Assembly (NCBI RefSeq): GCF_000143625.1
Contig: NZ_GL379591.1
Span: forward strand, 1-64,000
Direction of reading: 5' to 3'
DNA length: 64,000 bases
Origin: Candidatus Regiella insecticola LSR1
GTDB taxonomy: Bacteria; Pseudomonadota; Gammaproteobacteria; Enterobacterales; Enterobacteriaceae
Under the pieces are notes generated by a model, which did not search any database, had not been told where the DNA came from, and worked only from the letters and a program-made list of their open reading frames with translations. The translations under genes and the position numbers were made by a program. How positions within the stretch are numbered: position 1 is the stretch's first letter; each line of letters begins with the position of its first letter. This document shows positions 62,034 to 64,000 of the stretch, one piece after another.

Positions 62034-62440
62034 TATCAGCCACTAGAAACTGATGTCGAATAGCTTTGCCAATAAAGCAAGCTGAGACTTAGAATAAATT
62101 GAAATAAAAAAAGGTTAAGAACAACTAAAAAAATCCAAAGATCAGGTAACGGATACTAGCGGATATCTTTCATTAACTCTCGTGGTAAAAGGGTTGGAGG
62201 CAGTTATCCACCATTCCTGTGGATAACCCTGTGTATTAGCTATAGACAACTCATCATAAGCGAATGTTTACGCGGCTTGTACTAATGTTGTCTATATTCT
62301 CAGCTTCTTATTAAATTACTTTTATAACAATGTTTTAATTAAAATCAATCCTAAAATTTTTTATCCATAAAACCTAGCCTAGTTTTGAATAAATTAATTT
62401 TTATCACTTCTGCTAAATCTTAATTTGAGCACCGTACATT
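62034..62440. other. Intergenic region with paired DnaA-box-like sites
   Basis: No gene seen. GTTATCCAC at about 62199-62207 is inverted as GTGGATAAC at about 62215-62223. TGTGGATAA is the exact complement of the DnaA box TTATCCACA; the left site differs from it by one base. AT-rich sequence follows from 62300. Confidence 0.55.
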
Positions 62441-62583
62441 AGACTTCTTCGGAAACCCTACTGCGTGACGCGAATCCTGCGTTGCCCGGTGCGCGCAATC
62501 CTCATGTACTTCATGTTAACGAAGGTTGCTGTGCGCCGGGCGCCTTAACTCCGCATCACTCGCTACGGTTTCCAAAGCGGTCT
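62441..62583 (+). mobile_element. IS-related MITE, copy 4
   Basis: 143 bp, ends AGACTTCTTCGGAAACC and GGTTTCCAAAGCGGTCT, flanked by ATT on both sides. Confidence 0.88.
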
Positions 62584-62611
62584 ATTGAATAAAAAAACAG
62601 CAAAAATATTG

Positions 62612-62755
62612 TATACCCTTCGCCTTTCAAGTTATAGCTGAATCAAATTAGACTGATTCGGCTATACGGCGACGTTGGCAGTGATTACTCATCCTCTGTC
62701 ATCTACCGATTCGATTGATTGCCGCCTTGCCGTAACTTGAAATTCATTGGGTATA
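62612..62755 (+). repeat. ERIC-like element with a nested family B remnant
   Basis: A second-subtype element. Within its left arm, at about 62636-62666, TATAGCTGAATC ... GATTCGGCTATA is a family B element reduced to its two ends, inserted at a TA. Confidence 0.8.
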
Positions 62756-63242
62756 TACAGCTACACATGAACATTTTTAACGCTTTTTTGACGAAAAGGA
62801 TAAAAAGTCGCGAAGATTTTAAATTATATTAATTAATTAAATAAAAAATATAAATAATATTAATGTAATTTACTTTTTATTTTAATAGTTTATTCTGTTT
62901 GAAGTGGTAATTAACTAAAATTGATTTATTCATACGGTCTAATTTTTTTATCGTACATGTGTTATCATTGTTATCAATCAATTGTTATAAATTAATAGTG
63001 GTTGATTAATAGTAAATATTTTTAATAAATATTTACTATATTTAATAATAAAAAATATAAATCAATTATGGGATGTTAAATCAGATAAAACTCAATTTTA
63101 ACAAGGAAGAGAATTAATTGTTGTCGATAAGTAATAATAATTTAGATCGTGGGGGTGATGAGCTTTAGAGCCTATTAATTGCTCATTTCTTTCATATCTT
63201 CGGCCAATAGTCTCATTTGCATAGGGTTTAGTGGAGTTAAGT
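62756..63242. other. Very AT-rich leader upstream of leuO
   Basis: About 490 bases dominated by AAT/TTA runs. Long AT-rich regions are typical H-NS and LeuO targets upstream of leuO in E. coli; that role is inference. No ORF is convincing. Confidence 0.5.
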
Positions 63243-64000
63243 ATGTCTGGATACAATTTAGTAACAACTAATGGAATCACACAAAAAGAACAATCTGATG
63301 TACATTTAAGAAGTGTTGATCTTAATTTGCTGACAGTATTTGATGCAGTAATGCAAATGCAAAATGTGACCCGTGCTGCACAATCGTTAGGGATGTCACA
63401 GCCGGCAGTAAGTAACGCAGTTGCACGCTTAAAAATTATGTTTGATGATGAACTTTTTTTTCGTTATGGACGAGGTATACAGCCTACTTCACGAGCACGT
63501 GAGCTTTTTGGTCCGGTACGTCAGGCATTACAATTAGTACATAATGAACTACCGGGTGCCAGTTTTGAACCTAAAAATAGCGATCGTTTATTTAATTTAT
63601 CAATTTGTAGCCCTTTAGATATTCGCTTAACTGCCCAGATAATTAATACTGTCCGGCAAGCAGCACCCTATGTACAGTTAACTATTAAATCCTATCTAGA
63701 TGATAATATTGAACATCAACTACGCTATCAGGAAACTGAATTTGTTATTGGCTATACTGAATTCGAAAGTGCAAATTTTCATCGGCTCGCTTTGTTTAAT
63801 GATGAACTGGTTTTAGCCGTTGCAAAGGATCACCCACGTATCGAAAATTCGATATCGTCGGAACAATTATTTCTTGAATCTCATGCCGTTGTTTCGCTGG
63901 ATCATAGGGGGTCTTTTAGCAAACCTTATTATCAATCCACCGAAAGTATACAAGCGATAGCTTATGAAAGTACGGATATGAATAGTGTACTTAGTGTGGT
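63243..64000 (+). CDS. leuO: LysR-type regulator LeuO, 3' end beyond the window
   Basis: The frame opened by the ATG at 63243 (GTGGAG upstream) stays open to the window edge, at least 252 codons of the usual about 314. The N-terminal helix-turn-helix reads [39 protein letters not shown] and [20 protein letters not shown], nearly identical in pattern to E. coli LeuO. Next come [17 protein letters not shown] and the effector-binding domain ([18 protein letters not shown]). LeuO is a pleiotropic regulator that antagonises H-NS at many horizontally acquired loci. leuA and leuL are not visible to the left. Confidence 0.94.
   Translation, partial: MSGYNLVTTNGITQKEQSDVHLRSVDLNLLTVFDAVMQMQNVTRAAQSLGMSQPAVSNAVARLKIMFDDELFFRYGRGIQPTSRARELFGPVRQALQLVHNELPGASFEPKNSDRLFNLSICSPLDIRLTAQIINTVRQAAPYVQLTIKSYLDDNIEHQLRYQETEFVIGYTEFESANFHRLALFNDELVLAVAKDHPRIENSISSEQLFLESHAVVSLDHRGSFSKPYYQSTESIQAIAYESTDMNSVLSV

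Noticed and set aside
62034..62440. Chromosomal replication origin
   Set aside because: Only one or two DnaA-box-like sites, no 13-mer array or GATC cluster, and no origin-flanking genes.
63098..63280. 60-codon minus-strand frame over the leuO start
   Set aside because: It overlaps the leuO leader and start on the other strand and has no features of a gene.

Overview
This window reads as chromosome of an enterobacterial (Enterobacterales) host-restricted symbiont. Every housekeeping gene has a close E. coli/Yersinia counterpart and E. coli gene order survives in blocks, but genes between them are missing, many genes carry fresh frameshifts, and intergenic DNA is packed with small repeats. 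The repeats, the toxin/secretion remnants and the degree of decay suggest a facultative insect symbiont of the Regiella/Hamiltonella type; that genus-level guess is inference from gene content only.

Layout. (1) 1-16.5 kb: cydDC, aat (split by a repeat), infA, a broken PAP2-phosphatase autotransporter, clpA-clpS, macB-macA (macA frameshifted) and cpxA-cpxR (cpxA frameshifted by a 28-bp tandem duplication). This follows the E. coli order cydD-cydC-aat-infA-clpA-clpS-(cspD)-macB-macA, with cspD gone. (2) 16.8-29.2 kb: queC, ybaV/comEA, ppiD, lon, clpX, clpP, in E. coli order with hupB, ybaW and tig missing, bounded by two copies of one 912-bp IS. (3) 29.4-36.3 kb: sdaA, cspE, pagP, pheP (3' frameshift), a broken RIO kinase, and a small operon that looks like a type III secretion chaperone plus a small possible client. 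(4) 36.9-52 kb: ycfJ remnant, ndh, lpoB, hinT, ptsG, tatD/ycfH, holB, tmk, mltG, fabF (E. coli order). A large glucosyltransferase/cysteine-protease/RTX toxin locus (45.7-50.8 kb) sits where pabC should be, and a third IS copy cuts fabF. (5) 52.8-64 kb: cmoB, an orphan small gene, an inverse-autotransporter (intimin/invasin type) locus with three small exported partner genes, rnt, grxD, and a partial leuO at the right edge.

Mobile DNA dominates the non-coding space. I see three nearly identical IS5-family (ISL2-like) copies with 18-bp inverted ends, 3-bp ANT target duplications and an A_AAA_AAC frameshift site; a ~141-bp MITE family with the same ends and same target duplication; about two dozen ERIC-like ~120-bp elements inserted at TA; and at least four further small element families, some nested in one another.

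The two systems most worth follow-up are the inverse-autotransporter cluster at 54.3-59.6 kb, whose barrel protein and secreted partners share a C-terminal domain (ZirT/ZirS-like organisation), and the multi-domain toxin at 45.7-50.8 kb, whose protease active-site cysteine is put out of frame by a 4-bp tandem duplication. A recurrent theme is +/-1 changes in A/T homopolymers (autotransporter, macA, fabF, pheP, mltG-tmk), which may be real decay, slippage-tolerated frameshifts, or sequencing error.
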